Shown piece by piece: positions 52,629 to 61,225 of a DNA stretch of 64,000 bases. Location: positions 41,861-105,860 of the forward strand of contig CAYZTZ010000003.1 in NCBI GenBank assembly GCA_964481255.1. The letters run 5' to 3'. Source of the DNA: UBA6911 sp964481255 (GTDB lineage: Bacteria > Acidobacteriota > UBA6911). The number at the start of each line of letters is the position of its first letter. Positions within the stretch are counted from its first letter, which is position 1. The position numbers were made by a program, and so were the translations under genes. The notes below the pieces were generated by a model. The model made no database searches and was not told the DNA's origin. It saw only the letters and a program-made list of their open reading frames with translations.

Positions 52629-53185
52629 GGTTTCGGCCGTTCCAGAATCGCGCCGGCAAGGCTTGCCGCAAAGCTGCGCGCGAGCCTCTGCAGGGCCGGG
52701 TTTTCCTCTGAAAAGAAATCGCGGACGTTCCTGTTCAGGACGTAACGCTCGCTGTAAAGGAAGTCTTCGTTCCTCCACAGGACGGCGGAATCGCTCGTGC
52801 GCTTCAACAGAACGCTCATGCGTACGGTGACGAGGAACGCCGAACCGAAGGTCTGCGATCCCGTCTCCTGGGATCCGAAGGTCACAGGAACGGAGTTCAC
52901 GCTGAGAATATCTCCCAGCAGCACGGCGTCCACGCCGCCGCTTTCGGGGGTGACACGGGCCGCTGTACGGGCGGAGAATTCCTTTAAGACAGCCTCGGTC
53001 ATGATCTGTTCGACCGCGAACTGACCCGTGAGATTCCGGAAGCCGGGGATTCCGATCGATTGCATCCCGTATGGGAGTTTCCCGACGGAGCTGCGCACAT
53101 GGTAGCCGCAGGACGGACCGGCCGGAAGCAGGGCGAGCAAAGCCCATATCAGCAGCCGGGCGTCAAGCATGCGGGATCTTTGCAT
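52625..53185 (-). CDS. lptE: LPS-assembly lipoprotein LptE
   Basis: Outer-membrane lipoprotein that plugs LptD and helps insert LPS. About 186 residues: a signal peptide with a weak lipobox (AGPSC, Cys26), directly followed by GYHVRSSVGKLPYGMQSIGIPGF and FRNLT, the usual LptE beginning, then EQIMTEAVLKEFSARTAARVT. ATG 53185 is preferred; GTG 53191 and an internal ATG are possible. It is followed by holA in the classic lptE-holA pair. Confidence 0.85.
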   Translation of the reverse strand: MQRSRMLDARLLIWALLALLPAGPSCGYHVRSSVGKLPYGMQSIGIPGFRNLTGQFAVEQIMTEAVLKEFSARTAARVTPESGGVDAVLLGDILSVNSVPVTFGSQETGSQTFGSAFLVTVRMSVLLKRTSDSAVLWRNEDFLYSERYVLNRNVRDFFSEENPALQRLARSFAASLAGAILERPKP

Positions 53186-53318
53186 TTTCACGGACCCTTT
53201 CTCGCCATTTGCTGATTTCCCCAGGCTTCGTATCCTCGAAATCCTGCGTCCCGCGGGATGTTCCCATTAGAATCAGCGCGCCTGGACCGGGCTTCTTTGA
53301 AACGGGGGCGGGACGGGT

Positions 53319-53873
53319 TCAGACGCGCGCAAGCCGGATCCGGCGCTGCGCCTGGTATTTGCCTTTTCGATCGGCGTAGGAAACCGCGCACTCGCTTTCC
53401 GCGCGAATGAAAACAACCTGGCCGATCCCCTCCCCCGAGTGGACCTTGACGGGAACAGGCGCGGCATTGACAAGCGCTATTGTAACAAATCCTTCCCACT
53501 CCGGTTCCAGGGGCGTGACGTTTACAATGACGCCGCACCGGGCGTAGGTTGATTTGCCCTGACAAATCGCGATCACGTTGCGGGGGATGCGAAAATACTC
53601 CAAAGACCTTCCCAAAACATAGGAGTTCGCGGGGATCCAGCAGCTCGGCCCCCGATGATCTCTGAACCGGATCCGGTCCGCCTTCTTTGGATCCAGTCCC
53701 GGGACGCCTTCGAAATCAGGAATCTTATATTCGTCCGAAAGGCGGAAATCGTATCCGTAGGAAGAAGCGCCGAAGGATATCTTACCCTTTCGCGGCCGCA
53801 AATCCGCATAAGGTTCTATCATACGGCGCCTTTGGGCCATATCGCGGATCCATCGATCGGGAAATACGGTCAT
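53319..53873 (-). CDS. dcd: dCTP deaminase
   Basis: Deaminates dCTP to dUTP for thymidylate synthesis. 184 residues of the trimeric dUTPase-like fold: DRWIRDMAQRRRMIEPY at the start, SSYGYDFRLSDEYKI, and the active-site block GKSTYARCGVIVNVTPLEPEWEG with the catalytic Glu, then AESECAVSYADRKGKYQAQ. The monofunctional deaminase is more likely than the bifunctional Dcd-Dut, which I cannot exclude. It lies 127 bp upstream of lptE. Confidence 0.93.
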   Translation of the reverse strand: MTVFPDRWIRDMAQRRRMIEPYADLRPRKGKISFGASSYGYDFRLSDEYKIPDFEGVPGLDPKKADRIRFRDHRGPSCWIPANSYVLGRSLEYFRIPRNVIAICQGKSTYARCGVIVNVTPLEPEWEGFVTIALVNAAPVPVKVHSGEGIGQVVFIRAESECAVSYADRKGKYQAQRRIRLARV

Positions 53874-53999
53874 AGGCGGCCTCCTCCGGGAGAGCGGCTG
53901 TTCAATTCGTCCAATTCATCGGCGCCGCGCCGCCCGGGGCGATTTCAAAGGCGGGCTGTCACTGTATCAAAGGCGGGCGATTCTGTAAATAGAAATGGC

Positions 54000-54028
54000 T
54001 TGACAGCCCACAGAGCCACAAGTAAAAT
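54000..54028 (+). promoter_or_regulatory. Strong sigma70 promoter of the HU/IHF gene
   Basis: Perfect -35 TTGACA (54000-54005), a 17-base spacer and -10 TAAAAT (54023-54028, five of six consensus bases). This is among the best promoter matches in the window; transcription should begin near 54035, about 22 bases before the GTG start. Confidence 0.8.
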
Positions 54029-54056
54029 CCTGTCACTAACTTATGGGAGGTTCGGC

Positions 54057-54347
54057 GTGATAAAGCAGGACATCGTGAACCGTGTGGCCGAGCAGTTGAA
54101 TATCACAAAAGTAAAAGCGGAAATCGCGGTGGAGTCCGTTTTCAATTCGCTCAAGAACGCTCTGAAGCGCGGCGAAAGGATAGAACTGAGGGGCTTTGGG
54201 GTTTTTATCGTCAAGCCCAGAAAAAGCGGAGTGGGACGTAATCCTCGCACCGGTGAAGAAGTGGCCATCCCCCCGGGAAAAACGATACGGTTTAAACCTG
54301 GAAAAGAGATACGTGCCGAAAAAATCGCGAGTAATCTTCCCGGGTAA
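54057..54347 (+). CDS. HU/IHF family DNA-binding protein
   Basis: Nucleoid-associated architectural protein of 96 residues. MIKQDIVNRVAEQLNITKVKAEIAVESVF forms the helical dimer body; the beta-ribbon arm has RGFGVFIVKPRKSGVGRNPRTGEEV with the tip NPRTGE and Pro, and FKPGKEIR closes the fold. The start is GTG 54057 with GGAGG before it. IHF-alpha-like by the arm sequence, but HU cannot be excluded. A strong promoter suggests abundant expression. Confidence 0.93.
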   Translation: MIKQDIVNRVAEQLNITKVKAEIAVESVFNSLKNALKRGERIELRGFGVFIVKPRKSGVGRNPRTGEEVAIPPGKTIRFKPGKEIRAEKIASNLPG

Positions 54348-54386
54348 CGGCCTGTCCAGCGCATCGGGAGAAAGTCTTCTACTGTT

Positions 54387-55364
54387 GTGAGCAGTCATTT
54401 TCCGGGTTATCCGCCTGCATCCGCTCCACCGGATGCGGCTCCGTTCGGAGGCGGGCGGCATCTGAAGGCGTCCCATGCGGCCTGGCGCCAATGGCTGGTG
54501 CCGGTCGCGCTCCTGTTTGCGACGGCGCTCAGCACCACCTTCGCTGGCTTGTTCTATGTTCTGGGCGATGTCGGTTTCTTCGCCGCCGTCGGCGCGACCC
54601 TGCTGAAGCCGGGTCTGATCTTACAAGGTTTGCCCTTCTCCATACCCCTGATCATTATCCTGTTGGCCCATGAGATGGGGCATTTCCTGGCATGCCGCCA
54701 CCATGGTGTGCGCTGCACCCCCCCCTATTTCATACCGGCTCCCATTTCCATTGCCGGAACGCTGGGAGCGTTTATAAAAATCAAATCGCATTTCCATAAC
54801 AGGCGGGTGTTATTTGATATAGGGGTTGCAGGGCCGCTGGCCGGTTTTGTGTTCGTGATACCGGCATTATGGATCGGCATCAGCTTCTCCAGGCTTATTC
54901 CCAAAGGGAGCATCGCCGGCGGATTGAGTTTTGGGGAACCGCTTGTTTTCCGATTATTTGGACGGCTGGCGCTCGGTTATATCCCCGCCGTCCACGATAT
55001 GGTGGCGCACCCGATCGCCATGGCCGCATGGTTCGGGCTTCTGGCCACCAGCTTGAACCTGCTGCCGATCTGGCAGCTGGACGGAGGACATATCGCCTAC
55101 GCGGTCTTCGGCCGCGACCTGCAGAAAAAGATCTCCGTGACGGCGGCTGCCGCACTGACGGCCGTCAGCTTCCTTGGATGGCCGACTCCGTCCTATCTCC
55201 TCTTCGCCCTGCTTCTTGTTGTCCTTGGGATGCGCGCGCGCTTTTATCATCCGGCGACCCTGATGGACGAGGAGAAACTGGGACCGGGAAGGGTCTTTTT
55301 GGCATTGGTTGCGGGCCTCATACTGATCCTTTCTTTCATCGTCGTTCCCATCTCGATAGTCTGA
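54387..55364 (+). CDS. Site-2 protease-like M50 membrane metallopeptidase
   Basis: Polytopic zinc peptidase, 325 residues. After an unstructured ~35-residue N-terminus the first helices lead to HEMGH (95-99), then HHGVRCTPPYFIPAP, FDIGVAGPLAGFV and the third-ligand motif NLLPIWQLDGGH (224-235). No PDZ is visible between the two motifs, so it belongs to the PDZ-less S2P group (rhomboid-like sterol-regulatory type) rather than RseP. The start is GTG 54387, with poor ribosome binding. It could cleave membrane-anchored regulators; the substrate is unknown. Confidence 0.88.
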   Translation: MSSHFPGYPPASAPPDAAPFGGGRHLKASHAAWRQWLVPVALLFATALSTTFAGLFYVLGDVGFFAAVGATLLKPGLILQGLPFSIPLIIILLAHEMGHFLACRHHGVRCTPPYFIPAPISIAGTLGAFIKIKSHFHNRRVLFDIGVAGPLAGFVFVIPALWIGISFSRLIPKGSIAGGLSFGEPLVFRLFGRLALGYIPAVHDMVAHPIAMAAWFGLLATSLNLLPIWQLDGGHIAYAVFGRDLQKKISVTAAAALTAVSFLGWPTPSYLLFALLLVVLGMRARFYHPATLMDEEKLGPGRVFLALVAGLILILSFIVVPISIV

Positions 55365-55535
55365 ATCCTGCACAGGTTCCTCAAGATTCCACGCGCGCAT
55401 CAACCGCCGGGAGAAGCGCATCCTCACGATGTCATAGCGGATTTCGCATCCGCGTCCCGGGTTTGCCGGCCCCATGGCCGGCGCGCGGAAATCAGGATCT
55501 TATTCGGTCGATGCGCGGAAACGGATATCAAGAAT

Positions 55536-55622
55536 TGGTGCCGAAGGGGGGACTCGAACCCCCACGAGCTTAAGCTCACTAGACCCTGAACCTAGCGCGT
55601 CTGCCAATTCCGCCACTTCGGC
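55536..55622 (-). tRNA. tRNA-Leu (anticodon CAG)
   Basis: 87 nucleotides including an encoded CCA. The acceptor arm GCCGAAG pairs with CTTCGGC; the D arm reads TGGCGGAATTGGCAGACGCG; the anticodon stem CTAGG/TCTAG encloses the loop TTCAGGG, anticodon CAG; a long variable arm (TGAGCTTAAGCTCG) marks class II tRNA; the T arm has GGTTCGAGTCC. It decodes CUG, common in high-GC genomes. Confidence 0.96.
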
Positions 55623-55638
55623 GTTGTCGGAGGGACTT

Positions 55639-55667
55639 ATCTTATGGGAGCGCCGACACCTTGTCAA
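55639..55667 (-). promoter_or_regulatory. Promoter of tRNA-Leu
   Basis: On the minus strand: perfect -35 TTGACA (55667-55662), 17-base spacer, -10 TAAGAT (55644-55639). It lies 17 bp before the tRNA 5' end and leaves a short precursor leader. Confidence 0.75.
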
Positions 55668-55779
55668 GTTTGCCCAAGGGCGACGCCGACCATCCTGCGA
55701 ACCGTCCGATATCCGGGGCGAGAGGGTTGACGATTTCAAAGACTTCACGCCATATTCCCGGTCCGCGCCGCTTGACGCT

Positions 55780-56967
55780 TCATGGCCAGGAGGTCCATAT
55801 GCGCGACCATGAAATCGGGTCCTCTCTCCGGAGTTTCTCCACTCCGACCCCCAACCGGCCGGCCTTTTCGATCTGCGCCGCCGCTTTCTCCTCTTCGCCC
55901 CGTTCCTTAAACAGAAAGCCGAGAACGAAATGGAGCATTCCGTTCTTGGGGTGGGCATTGACGGCATTCTCCAGGACATCGCAGGCTTCGAGGATATTGC
56001 CTCCTTTGTAACCGGCGATCGCCAGGTTTATCGATACGGCCGAGTCGGCCGGAGAGAGTTTCGCGGCCTCCATGAGAAAACGCCGGGCCGAATCCGGCTC
56101 GCCCTTGCGCAGATAAGCCGCTCCCAGGTTGTTGAGCACCGGCAGGGTGCGCGCCGTCCTTGCCGCCTGTTCCAGCGTCTCAATGGCCTGGTCGTTGAAA
56201 CCCTGCAGCAGGAGGCATGTGCCGCGCATGAAATCGCTTTCGGGCCCGGGGTTGTCCATGCCCGATCCCGAAGGCAAGTGCCTCATCGCGTTCACGCAAT
56301 CGCCAAGGCGGAAATAAATGCGTCCGATATCGTAATGGGCCGCCGTGAATTCGCCCCAGACCCCCACCGCTTTCAAGAGCAGGCGAAGTTTCTCCCTTTC
56401 CGTGGGCGCATTCAGGCTTTGGACATAAGACGAGTAGGCGTCATTGGGTATCCGACGCGTGCGCTTTGCAAAGGCCTCCCGGGAAAGCGCCGGTTCGATT
56501 CCCGCATTGCCGAGAATCAGCCACGACAGCTCATTCTCCATCTCGGGGAGCGCCGATAGGGGACCGTTCGCAGACATTTCACCGCTGAATTTCATCGTTT
56601 TGAGGTCCAGGACGCGGATGCTGATCTTGAGATTTGCGCTCTCTCCGGAAAACCTTCCCAGGACGATCTTATCGGCGTGCACCCTTTGGGCCACTCGAAT
56701 GGCGCTTGCCCGGCTTAGCGCGGCGCCCGGCGGAAGGTCCAGACTCTCGAACGCGGAGAGCCTTTCCTTGCGCCCCAACGCCTGAACACTCGGTCCCGAG
56801 ATCTGGTTTGAGATGGACAAGGCGATTCCTTCGGCCAGCCAGGATAGCTCTTCGGAATCCGAAGACACTTCCAGTGGGAAAACGATCATCTTGACCGGGT
56901 CAGCGGATTCCGTAGTAAAAACGCTGAAAAAAGCCGAAACCAGAAACGCGGGCCAAAAACATCGCAC
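55780..56967 (-). CDS. Exported TPR protein with FlgO-like N-terminal domain
   Basis: 395 residues with a signal peptide (CFWPAFLVSAFFSVFTTES). The N-terminal ~150 residues (MIVFPLEVSSDSEELSWLAEGIALSISNQI, ADKIVLGRFSGESANLKISIRVLDL) resemble FlgO/TolB-N-like domains that compute a periplasmic binding fold. TPR repeats follow (about 220-380), with TAHYDIGRIYFRLGD and LNNLGAAYLRKGEPDSARRFL. GTG 56967 has GAGGA before it; an ATG-led open frame reaches 57084 without signal-peptide sense. Function unknown; assembly scaffold is a guess. Confidence 0.72.
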   Translation of the reverse strand: MRCFWPAFLVSAFFSVFTTESADPVKMIVFPLEVSSDSEELSWLAEGIALSISNQISGPSVQALGRKERLSAFESLDLPPGAALSRASAIRVAQRVHADKIVLGRFSGESANLKISIRVLDLKTMKFSGEMSANGPLSALPEMENELSWLILGNAGIEPALSREAFAKRTRRIPNDAYSSYVQSLNAPTEREKLRLLLKAVGVWGEFTAAHYDIGRIYFRLGDCVNAMRHLPSGSGMDNPGPESDFMRGTCLLLQGFNDQAIETLEQAARTARTLPVLNNLGAAYLRKGEPDSARRFLMEAAKLSPADSAVSINLAIAGYKGGNILEACDVLENAVNAHPKNGMLHFVLGFLFKERGEEEKAAAQIEKAGRLGVGVEKLRREDPISWSRIWTSWP

Positions 56968-57221
56968 TGTCTTTTCCTCGATGCTATGGATATCATGCTG
57001 CGGCGCGGATCGCAATATCGGGCGCAGGGGGATTCGCGCCCTCAAATCCCCGCGCACCCGACAGGACGATTGAATGCGAGACATTATCCCGCACGGCGAA
57101 TTCGAGAAGTCGCAAGCCGGGAGCCGGAATAAAAATTTTCGGCGGGACGGAGGATGAAACTTAAGTGTGGATTTTCAATCCAATACCATGAACAATATTC
57201 ATGATGGAGGAGCGGCGGGCC

Positions 57222-57578
57222 ATGAGCTCCATGACTAGGGTCCCATTCAGGAAATGCGCGGCGTCCTGCGCGATTTTGTGCCTGCTCGCATCCGGCGCTC
57301 CCTGCCTTGGCGTCGAGACCGGCGTGTACCGCCTCCTGTCCATTTCCGTATCCGAAAAAATCATCCTCGTTTCACACGTCCCGAGCAAAAAGAAGTACCT
57401 TCTCGACACGGCGTCCGCGAAGATCATGATCCACGGCAAGGCCGCTGAACTCGCGGATCTGAAATCCTTTTCAGTGCTCCAGGTTAAAATGGAACTGCGC
57501 AAGATAAAGCGGAACGAGATCGACATCGATGGCGTGGCGACGGAAATCAGGGTCGCGGCCCCCGAGGGATCCCGATAG
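57222..57578 (+). CDS. Small exported hypothetical protein
   Basis: 118 residues with a basic N-terminus and hydrophobic core (AASCAILCLLASGAPCLG), so a signal peptide is likely. The mature part is a small beta-rich domain (GVYRLLSISVSEKIILVSHV; KIMIHGKAAELADLKSFSVLQVKMEL), reminiscent of an OB or SH3-like barrel. I do not recognise the family. ATG 57222 lies behind GGAGGAG; ATG 57201 is possible. Between two divergent/unrelated genes, so context gives no hint. Confidence 0.55.
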   Translation: MSSMTRVPFRKCAASCAILCLLASGAPCLGVETGVYRLLSISVSEKIILVSHVPSKKKYLLDTASAKIMIHGKAAELADLKSFSVLQVKMELRKIKRNEIDIDGVATEIRVAAPEGSR

Positions 57579-57798
57579 AGCCTTCGCTGTGAATGCGTAA
57601 AATATTGCCAATCAATAGCTTATAAGATTCTTTATTCCTCCGAAAACCACTTCACCAGGCAGTTTCTCTCGGCTATAATCCATAATTCGGACCGCCTTGG
57701 GGCCGGCCGCGACGGGGCGTTCATCAAGGCAGGCGGCTCCGGGCGGGACGGGAATGCCGCTTGTAAGATCATCCGCTTGATTTTGTCCGGAATTCGCA

Positions 57799-58845
57799 AT
57801 GGCAACGGGGCTTCGTCTTGAATCAAACTGGGAGACTGAAAGATACGCGCTGCTCAGCACCCGGGTCTGCGATCTTGAGCTCGACCTGGAACATACTCTC
57901 CTATTCCGCTGTATCCAAAAGCTTTATTTAGAGCTGGAATCCAAAAAAATATCTTTCAGACCGCCCTATTATTTCACATGCGCCGGGGATGAATGGGGCT
58001 GTCCGGATAGGGTTCCCATCATTGGCATTCCCTTCCACCTTGCGGATAACAGGCTGATACGCATTGAGCGCGAGATGGGATACGCGAGCTATGACAAGCG
58101 CGACATCATGATCCTGCTCCGTCATGAATGCGGGCACGCCGTCAACTACGCCTACCAGCTGTACAGGAAGGCTGATTGGAAGGAACATTTCGGCGATTTT
58201 TACGCTCCTTACCCAAGGAACTTTAAGTTTAAGTTTAATCCTTTCAGCCGCGATTTTGTGAAGAGTCCGGGCGATCCGAAATACTACGCGCAGGCGCATC
58301 CCGACGAAGACTTCGCCGAGACCTTCGCCGTGTGGCTGACGCCGAGATCGAACTGGCGGAATGTGTATAAGAAATGGCCGTCGATCAGGAAATTGGAGTA
58401 TGTCGACCGGCTTATGTCGAGCATCCGAAACAAGAAGCCCCGCATTGTTTCCGGCCCGCTGGATTCGCCGTATCACCGCACGACGTATACGCTGATCGAG
58501 TATTACGGCGAGACTCTTGATAATTTCAAGGACAAGGCCTTGGGCCTTTATGACGAAGACCTGCGGAGGATCTTTTCAGCCGGCTCGAACGGTCACAGGA
58601 GATTGATCCGCGCGAAGGATTTCATCCGCAAGAACCGCCGATTTCTCATCGAGACCATATCCCGCTGGACGGGCGCCCGGGAAAAGGTGGTCGCCCCTGT
58701 CATTGCGAGATTTTTCCATCGCTGCCGGGACCTGCGCCTGGCCCTGCCGGCGGACGAGGAGACCGGCAGCCTGGCTTCCCTCGCTGCGCTGGGGACAACG
58801 GTTGTGATGAATTACCTGCACACCGGCCGCTATATCTCGGATTGA
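57799..58845 (+). CDS. Putative zinc-binding metallopeptidase (Peptidase_Mx-like)
   Basis: 348 residues, no signal peptide. Zincin motif HECGH at 109-113 (RHECGHAVNYAYQLYRK) and, 57 residues on, HPDEDFAETFAVWL (167-180), whose Glu174 should be the third zinc ligand. This pattern is that of the 'putative zinc-binding metallopeptidase' (Peptidase_Mx) family. An upstream Cys pair (residues 61 and 68, TCAGDEWGCP) might bind metal or be structural. The C-terminal ~130 residues are basic and helical with FIRKNRRFLIETISRWTG. The substrate is unknown; no ATP-grasp or maturation genes are adjacent. Confidence 0.7.
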   Translation: MATGLRLESNWETERYALLSTRVCDLELDLEHTLLFRCIQKLYLELESKKISFRPPYYFTCAGDEWGCPDRVPIIGIPFHLADNRLIRIEREMGYASYDKRDIMILLRHECGHAVNYAYQLYRKADWKEHFGDFYAPYPRNFKFKFNPFSRDFVKSPGDPKYYAQAHPDEDFAETFAVWLTPRSNWRNVYKKWPSIRKLEYVDRLMSSIRNKKPRIVSGPLDSPYHRTTYTLIEYYGETLDNFKDKALGLYDEDLRRIFSAGSNGHRRLIRAKDFIRKNRRFLIETISRWTGAREKVVAPVIARFFHRCRDLRLALPADEETGSLASLAALGTTVVMNYLHTGRYISD

Positions 58846-58915
58846 TTCAGGATTCGAAGCGCGCTTGAGGAAACCGCCCGCAAGCTTCCGGCCCAGAGGC
58901 GCGGCCAATATTTCA

Positions 58916-60406
58916 CTACGCGCCCGGGAAAAGCCTCATGGAGTAGATGGTCCAGCGCTGTATCTGGCTCCAGAAGAGCATGAGGCCCGCCGTCGGCAGC
59001 AAGACAACCCAGACCAGAACATGGCCGGTCCAGGGAACCCGAATCCTGTCCGTTATTTCGCCGGTGTCGATGATCATCGTCTTGATGACCCGCGCGTAGT
59101 AATAGACCGAGACGACGCTGTTTAAAGCGCCGACCACCGCGTACCACGCCAGGTCCGCGTTAACCGCCGCGCCGAAGACATACAGCTTCCCGAAGAATCC
59201 GGCGAACGGGGGAATTCCCATGAGCGAGAGCATGAACACGGCCATGGCAACCGAGAGGAAGGGGGAGCGTCGGTATAATCCGCGATAATCCTCGAGGTCG
59301 AAACTGCCCGTGCGGTTGAATATCTCGATGACGACGAAGAAGGCCCCCAGATTCATGAAAATGTAGGTGATCAGATAGATCAACACCGACTGCAGCCCCT
59401 GGGACGTCAGGACGACGACGCCCATGAAAATATACCCGGCGTGCGCAATGGACGAATAGGCGAGGAGGCGTTTCATGTTGTTCTGGCGCAGCGCGGCGAT
59501 ATTTCCGAGCGTCATCGTCACAATCGAGACGACGAGCGTTAAAAGGCGCCAATCGAGGCCTCCGAAAGTGGTCCATGAGCCCGCGTCCGCCGAAGGGACG
59601 GACAGGCCGGTAAAGAAAAAGCGAATCAGGATCGCGAAGCCGGCCGCCTTGGGTGCAACGCTTAAGAACGCCGTCACCGGAGTGGGCGCTCCCGTGTAGA
59701 CGTCGGGACACCAGAAATGAAAGGGGACGGCGGCCGTTTTGAAACCGAATCCGGCCAGCGTCAGGATCGTCGCGATCAGAAGCATTGCGAAGTTCTCTTC
59801 CGCCGCCCCTGAGCCCAGCGCCGCGCGCATCGCCGCCAGTTTCGTCGTCCCGGTAAGCCCGTACAGGATCGTCAAACCGTAGAGCATGGCCCCCGTGGCG
59901 ACCGTGCCGAAAAGAAGGTATTTCAGAGAGGCTTCATTGGATTGGCGGTCGTTTTTCAGGTATCCGACCATGATGTAGCTCCCGAGGGAGACCGTCTCCA
60001 GGGACAGATACATCATCAGGGTGTCCTGGCTGGAAGCCAGAAGGAGCAATGCCGCCGTCACTCCCAGAAGGAGCGCATAGAATTCCCCCAGGTGCCCCCC
60101 GGACAGTTCCCTGGAACCCGGCGTCGCCAGAAGAACGAGAAGCGCGGCGAAGATCAGGAAACACTTGAAGAAAACGGCCATCGGGTCCAGGGCGAGCATA
60201 CCGAAGAAAAGGGAGCCCGCCGGCTGGCCGAAGAGGGGGACGCACGCCGCCAGGGCGGCGCCGAGGCCCGCGGCGGCCAATAAGAAATTGACCCTTCGGC
60301 GCCATCGGGAGAAGGACAGGTCGCCGATGACGACCATCATCAGAGCGGCGACCAGGATCAGCTCCGGATAGAACCTGCGGAGATCGGCGAGAATCTGTGG
60401 GTTCAT
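58916..60406 (-). CDS. nuoN: NADH-quinone oxidoreductase subunit N
   Basis: Antiporter-like membrane subunit of respiratory complex I, 496 residues and about 14 helices. Family blocks are VSLGSYIMVGYLKND, SLKYLLFGTVATGAMLYG, FHFWCPDVYTGAPTPVTAFLSVAPKAAGFA, AYSSIAHAGYIFMG and GIPPFAGFFGKLYVF. The Glu and Lys residues of the proton path (in SLETVSLG, LKYLLFG, APKAAG) are present. It starts 2 bp after nuoK; nuoL and nuoM, which normally lie between, are missing. Confidence 0.94.
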   Translation of the reverse strand: MNPQILADLRRFYPELILVAALMMVVIGDLSFSRWRRRVNFLLAAAGLGAALAACVPLFGQPAGSLFFGMLALDPMAVFFKCFLIFAALLVLLATPGSRELSGGHLGEFYALLLGVTAALLLLASSQDTLMMYLSLETVSLGSYIMVGYLKNDRQSNEASLKYLLFGTVATGAMLYGLTILYGLTGTTKLAAMRAALGSGAAEENFAMLLIATILTLAGFGFKTAAVPFHFWCPDVYTGAPTPVTAFLSVAPKAAGFAILIRFFFTGLSVPSADAGSWTTFGGLDWRLLTLVVSIVTMTLGNIAALRQNNMKRLLAYSSIAHAGYIFMGVVVLTSQGLQSVLIYLITYIFMNLGAFFVVIEIFNRTGSFDLEDYRGLYRRSPFLSVAMAVFMLSLMGIPPFAGFFGKLYVFGAAVNADLAWYAVVGALNSVVSVYYYARVIKTMIIDTGEITDRIRVPWTGHVLVWVVLLPTAGLMLFWSQIQRWTIYSMRLFPGA

Positions 60407-60408
60407 GA

Positions 60409-60714
60409 CTATCCTTTGAGCGAATCCGCCCGGTCCAGATGGACCGTCTTGATCAGGCGGTACATCGACAGGACGATGGCGAGAGCCACGGCGGCCTCCG
60501 CGGCGGCCACCACGATGATGAAGATCGCGAAAATCTGGCCCTGCAGGTTTCCGGCGGAATACTTGGAAAAGGCGACCAGGTTCAGGTTCGCGCTGTTCAG
60601 GATAAGCTCGACGCCCATCAGCACGTTCACGGCGTTCTTGCGCGTCAGGACCGCCATCATGCCGAGGGAAAAAAGCGCCGCGCTGACGATGAGGAAGTGG
60701 CCGAGTCCGATCAT
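60409..60714 (-). CDS. nuoK: NADH-quinone oxidoreductase subunit K
   Basis: 101-residue complex I membrane subunit (MrpC-like) with three helices: LGHFLIVSAALFSLGMMAVL, KNAVNVLMGVELILNSANLNLVAFS with the essential Glu, and IFAIFIIVVAAAEAAVALAIVL with the second Glu. The start overlaps the nuoJ stop (ATGA). Length is the usual one. Confidence 0.95.
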   Translation of the reverse strand: MIGLGHFLIVSAALFSLGMMAVLTRKNAVNVLMGVELILNSANLNLVAFSKYSAGNLQGQIFAIFIIVVAAAEAAVALAIVLSMYRLIKTVHLDRADSLKG

Positions 60715-61217
60715 TCCGATTTTCTCCTGACAATCATCGCGGCGCCGATCAGGGCCATCAGCAGCAGGATCGACGCCACCTCGAACGGAAGGATGTAATC
60801 GTTCATGAAAAGTTCCCCGATGGCCGCGGTCGTGGGGCGGTCTCCCCCGACGGCCCCCTCGTGCCAATGCGCCGTCAGCATGAAGGTCGCCAGAATCGCG
60901 AAAAGGGCGAGCACGGCCAGAAGCCCCGGCAGGAACTGATACGTTTCCGATTTCAGGTTGAGGTCGTACAGTTTGTGCGTGAGCATGACGCCGAACAGCA
61001 GCAGCACCAGGATCCCGCCGACATAGATCACCATCTGGGTCGCGGCGAGAAAATCCGCGCCGAGGAAAACATAAAGGGCGGCCACGCCGCCGAAAGTGAA
61101 GAGCAAAGCGAAAGCCGAGCGGACCAGGTTCCGCGCGAAGACCACGACCGCGGCGGAGCCCAGGGTGACGGCGGCGAAAAAATAAAAGACAACGGGAACC
61201 AGCGGATGGTTTTCCAT
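60711..61217 (-). CDS. nuoJ: NADH-quinone oxidoreductase subunit J
   Basis: 168-residue complex I membrane subunit, five helices. FYFFAAVTLGSAAVVVFARNLVRSAFALLFT and the pi-bulge region ATQMVIYVGGILVLLLFGVML are conserved; DYILPFEVASILLLMALIGAAMIVRRK closes the protein. It sits 8 bp after nuoI and overlaps nuoK. Confidence 0.94.
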   Translation of the reverse strand: MENHPLVPVVFYFFAAVTLGSAAVVVFARNLVRSAFALLFTFGGVAALYVFLGADFLAATQMVIYVGGILVLLLFGVMLTHKLYDLNLKSETYQFLPGLLAVLALFAILATFMLTAHWHEGAVGGDRPTTAAIGELFMNDYILPFEVASILLLMALIGAAMIVRRKSE

Positions 61218-61225
61218 AGGCGCTC

